This document shows, in pieces, positions 5,296-7,458 of a stretch of DNA of 7,458 bases (position 1 is the first letter of the stretch; the number at the start of each line of letters is the position of its first letter). Position numbers and translations under genes: made by a program. Source of the stretch: Flavobacteriaceae bacterium. GTDB taxonomy: Bacteria > Bacteroidota > Bacteroidia > Flavobacteriales > Flavobacteriaceae. The DNA lies in assembly GCA_947472705.1 (NCBI GenBank), contig CANJDA010000108.1:1-7458 (forward strand), in the 5' to 3' direction. Below the pieces are notes generated by a model. It made no database searches, had not been told where the DNA came from, and worked only from the letters and a program-made list of their open reading frames with translations.

Positions 5296-6678
5296 TTATT
5301 TAGAAAAGCTTAATACAACCTTGGTACCTTCATTTTCTTTGCTTTCAATATTCAAATCAATTTGCAAAAGAATGCTCAAACGTTTCACTATAGACAAACC
5401 AAGCCCTGTACCTTTAATTTCTGGATGCTGATTTGATTTTGACCGATAAAATTGATCAAATATTTTCTGCAAATCATCTTTTGCAATTCCAATTCCGTAA
5501 TCCGATATAATGCAAATTAATGCATCTTCATTTTCTGTAATATTAAAATTAATGACTCCATTGTTTTTTGAATATTTCACAGCATTTGTCAAAATATTAT
5601 TGACTATAATAGATAATAAGTAGGAATCCGTTTTTACATAAAAATCTTTTTCAAAAAACGCCTCACAGGTTATTTTTTTATCATTAATGATGGTAGAATT
5701 TCTTGAAATAACATCGAGAAAAATAGCATTTAGGGAAACATTTTCAATTTTTAATGTTTGCTTTTGATTCTCAAACCGAGCCAATAAAAGTAATTCATCA
5801 ACTAAATGATTTAAACGGTTTACTTCGTTTATACAAAAATCTATTTTTTCCTTATATTCTTCTTGGTTTCTAGGCTTTCTAACCAACACTTCCAATGTAC
5901 CCTTGATAATAGCTAACGGCGTGCGAAGTTCGTGTGATGCATCAGAGGAGAATTGCTTTTCGCGCTCAATAGCATTCTCTACCCTATCCAATAAATTATT
6001 GATAGTTTGAGACAATAAATACAATTCGTCTTTGTTTTGTGGCAACGGGATTCTGGATTTTAAATTGTCTTTAGTTATAATCTTAGAAGTTTCAATTATT
6101 GCACTAATTGGTTTGATACTTTTTCCAGCTATAAATCGAGCTATTAGAAATAATACTAACAATATTAATGGATAGGCAACAATCAAAATAATGAATAGAT
6201 TATTCAAAACCATTTTAGAATCTTCAAGCGACATAGCAACCATTAAAAATCCTATAATTTTTGTGCCTTGATATAAAGGAACCTGGATTTGACGAACAGA
6301 GATATTATCTAGCTTTCCATCAAACAATTCGTTATTGATAGCATCTGGATAGTATTTTAAATGCTTTTGCTTAAGGTTGGGTGATTTGTTAACCAACGCT
6401 CCTAATTCATCAACAAATTGTATAAAAGCAGGACTAACATCTACTTTATTAAACTGTATTGCTTTCCATTGCTGTTCGCGAACCAAGAGTACACAGTTTT
6501 CTTTTACTTCAATTTCCTTAAGGTGTTTAGTGACTTCTTTTTGAATATCATTATTAACTTTTATGTAAACACTAAAACGCACTATGGAATAAATCACAAA
6601 AAAAACAACAAAAATCAATAATGCTGTAGTAATTAGATAGTTTGACGCAATTCTATTTTTAAAGGAGAGTTTTTGCAT
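5296..6678 (-). CDS. membrane sensor histidine kinase (HAMP, HisKA, HATPase)
   Basis: This is a 460-residue inner-membrane kinase that autophosphorylates on His and passes phosphate to the adjacent response regulator. Layout: first membrane helix about 14-36, periplasmic sensor of about 120 residues (40-158) with no recognised domain, second membrane helix about 161-184, HAMP about 185-238, and dimerisation/phosphoacceptor domain about 240-305 with the H-box SSDASHELRTP and phospho-acceptor H249. The ATPase domain (about 345-460) has an N box with N361 and N365, G1 box DYGIGI (393-398), F box FDQFYRS (407-413) and G2 box GTGLGLS (423-429). All catalytic motifs are intact. The start ATG at 6678 lies 5 bases after the regulator stop, so the two are an operon and likely translationally coupled. 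The ligand is not readable from the sequence. No terminator follows, so some readthrough into the membrane-protein gene is possible. Confidence 0.96.
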   Translation of the reverse strand: MQKLSFKNRIASNYLITTALLIFVVFFVIYSIVRFSVYIKVNNDIQKEVTKHLKEIEVKENCVLLVREQQWKAIQFNKVDVSPAFIQFVDELGALVNKSPNLKQKHLKYYPDAINNELFDGKLDNISVRQIQVPLYQGTKIIGFLMVAMSLEDSKMVLNNLFIILIVAYPLILLVLFLIARFIAGKSIKPISAIIETSKIITKDNLKSRIPLPQNKDELYLLSQTINNLLDRVENAIEREKQFSSDASHELRTPLAIIKGTLEVLVRKPRNQEEYKEKIDFCINEVNRLNHLVDELLLLARFENQKQTLKIENVSLNAIFLDVISRNSTIINDKKITCEAFFEKDFYVKTDSYLLSIIVNNILTNAVKYSKNNGVINFNITENEDALICIISDYGIGIAKDDLQKIFDQFYRSKSNQHPEIKGTGLGLSIVKRLSILLQIDLNIESKENEGTKVVLSFSK

Positions 6679-6683
6679 ATTTT

Positions 6684-7349
6684 TTAATCTTTTGCTAAAT
6701 ACCCAATCCCACGTATGGTTTTGATATAGTCTTCTTCTACTTTTAGATTTAATTTTTTTCGAATGGAATTCATAAAGACATCTATGACTCCTGTTTCATA
6801 TTCAAAATGAATATTCCAAACATCTTGTATAATTTGTGCTCTAGAACACGCTTTTCCTTTGTTTCTTACTAAATAACAAAGTAAATCAAATTCTTTTTGT
6901 GTTAATAAAACATCTTTTTTATTAACGGTAACAAAATGGTTTTGAAGATTAATTTGAATTGGGCCAAGTGTTAGTATTTCTTGTTCAATTGTATCTCTTA
7001 ATTGTACTTTGATACGTTCTAACAATTCATCAAAGCTGAAGGGTTTTTTAATATAATCGTTTGCACCACTTTTTAAGCCTTCCACAGTTTCTTGTACTGT
7101 ATCTTTGGCAGTCAAAAAAATAATTGGTAACTTCGGATTTTGAGCTCTAATGGCCTGACACAATTCGACTCCTGTCATTTTGGGCAACATCCAATCAAGT
7201 AAAGCTAAATCAAATTTTTCTTTTTTAAAAAAGTTAAATCCTTCTTCACCATCTTTGGCTGCTGTTATTTGATATCCTTCTTCTTCTAGACCTTGTTTTA
7301 GGAATTGTACAATTCCTTCTTCATCTTCAACAATTAATATATGCTTCAT
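6684..7349 (-). CDS. response regulator, OmpR/PhoB family
   Basis: This is a 221-residue cytoplasmic transcription factor of standard length. The receiver domain (2-118) has the acidic pair E8/D9, phospho-acceptor D52 in LLDWMLP, switch T80 in IIFLTAKD, and K102 in IKKPF. After a short linker, the winged-helix DNA-binding domain (about 125-220) shows LTQKEFDLLCYLVRNKG (149-165), the recognition-helix region VIDVFMNSIRKKL (188-200) and the wing YIKTIRGIGYLA (208-219). It is the first gene of the operon and is followed immediately by its cognate kinase. Regulators of this family bind direct repeats spaced about 11 bases apart; such a repeat lies upstream at 7417-7434. Target genes are unknown; the neighbouring membrane-protein unit and the divergent gene at the right edge are natural candidates. 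Confidence 0.97.
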   Translation of the reverse strand: MKHILIVEDEEGIVQFLKQGLEEEGYQITAAKDGEEGFNFFKKEKFDLALLDWMLPKMTGVELCQAIRAQNPKLPIIFLTAKDTVQETVEGLKSGANDYIKKPFSFDELLERIKVQLRDTIEQEILTLGPIQINLQNHFVTVNKKDVLLTQKEFDLLCYLVRNKGKACSRAQIIQDVWNIHFEYETGVIDVFMNSIRKKLNLKVEEDYIKTIRGIGYLAKD

Positions 7350-7372
7350 TAATAAGTTAAATTTTCTTTTGA

Positions 7373-7404
7373 TAAATATAATCTAAAATTAAAGTGTAAC
7401 CCAA
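7373..7404 (-). promoter_or_regulatory. candidate promoter of the two-component operon
   Basis: On the minus strand, TTG (7404-7402) is followed by a 21-base spacer and TATATTTA (7380-7373), which departs from TAnnTTTG only in the last base. Spacing is within the Bacteroidetes range, and the ATG at 7349 would have a short leader of about 15-20 bases. Confidence 0.4.
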
Positions 7405-7416
7405 TGGCATGGTTAT

Positions 7417-7434
7417 TTTTAATCAAATTTTAAT
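7417..7434. repeat. 11-base-spaced direct repeat, possible regulator binding site
   Basis: TTTTAAT occurs at 7417-7423 and again at 7428-7434, offset by 11 bases. This spacing is the hallmark of OmpR/PhoB-family tandem binding sites. It lies between the two-component operon and a possible divergent gene. AT-richness makes chance occurrence quite possible. Confidence 0.3.
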
Positions 7435-7443
7435 TAAACCTTT

Positions 7444-7458
7444 ATGAAAACACTCTTA
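7444..7458 (+). CDS. possible start of a divergent gene (5 codons)
   Basis: An ATG at 7444 opens a plus-strand frame reading MKTLL up to the window edge, preceded by AT-rich non-coding DNA. The Met-Lys-Thr-Leu-Leu start would suit a signal peptide, so an exported protein is conceivable. Five codons cannot establish a gene and no clear -7 element is visible in front of it. Confidence 0.3.

Noticed and set aside
6418..6621. 67-residue plus-strand frame
   Set aside because: It is antisense to the intact histidine kinase sensor and first membrane helix, with no promoter or coding character.

Overview
The window looks like chromosomal DNA of a Bacteroidetes bacterium, most likely a Flavobacterium or close relative. 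It is very AT-rich. Intergenic leaders are A-rich and lack Shine-Dalgarno sequences. Start sites are preceded by the phylum-specific promoter -7 element TAnnTTTG (exact copies near 983, 1991, 2267 and 5244). Several proteins have a distinctly flavobacterial character: the OmpA-family protein with TSP3-like repeats, the DUF6155-type protein and two small orphan proteins.

Left block (1-1974, minus strand): three co-directional genes, read in the order hotdog-fold acyl-CoA thioesterase, DUF6155-like protein, and a superfamily 2 DEAH-box helicase that runs off the left edge. The helicase has an additional promoter-like -7 element of its own. A 343-base divergent intergenic region (1975-2317) separates this block from the next one and carries outward-facing promoters plus two short palindromes.

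Middle block (2318-4151, plus strand): a secreted OmpA-family outer-membrane protein (N-terminal barrel-like region, two calcium-binding-type repeats, C-terminal peptidoglycan-binding domain) with its own promoter and a strong intrinsic terminator. It is followed by a small conserved helical protein of unknown function. The likely promoter of the small gene is interleaved with the terminator of the outer-membrane gene. The small gene ends in a long perfect hairpin shared with the convergent gene from the right block.

Right block (4164-7349, minus strand): an OmpR/PhoB-type response regulator and a membrane sensor histidine kinase separated by 5 bases, then (after 77 bases with a promoter and a Fur-box-like palindrome) a four-helix membrane protein with histidine/glutamate clusters predicted on the periplasmic side, then a small protein of unknown function that begins at TTG. 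At the right edge a divergent plus-strand gene may begin at 7444. I infer that the two-component pair, the membrane protein and perhaps the divergent gene form one envelope or metal/heme stress module, but the inducing signal is not visible.

No mobile element, CRISPR array, tRNA or rRNA was seen. Most of the window reads as ordinary core chromosome. The least explained parts are the membrane protein with its orphan partner and the compact regulatory/termination architecture. I did not find convincing evidence of a wholly new system.
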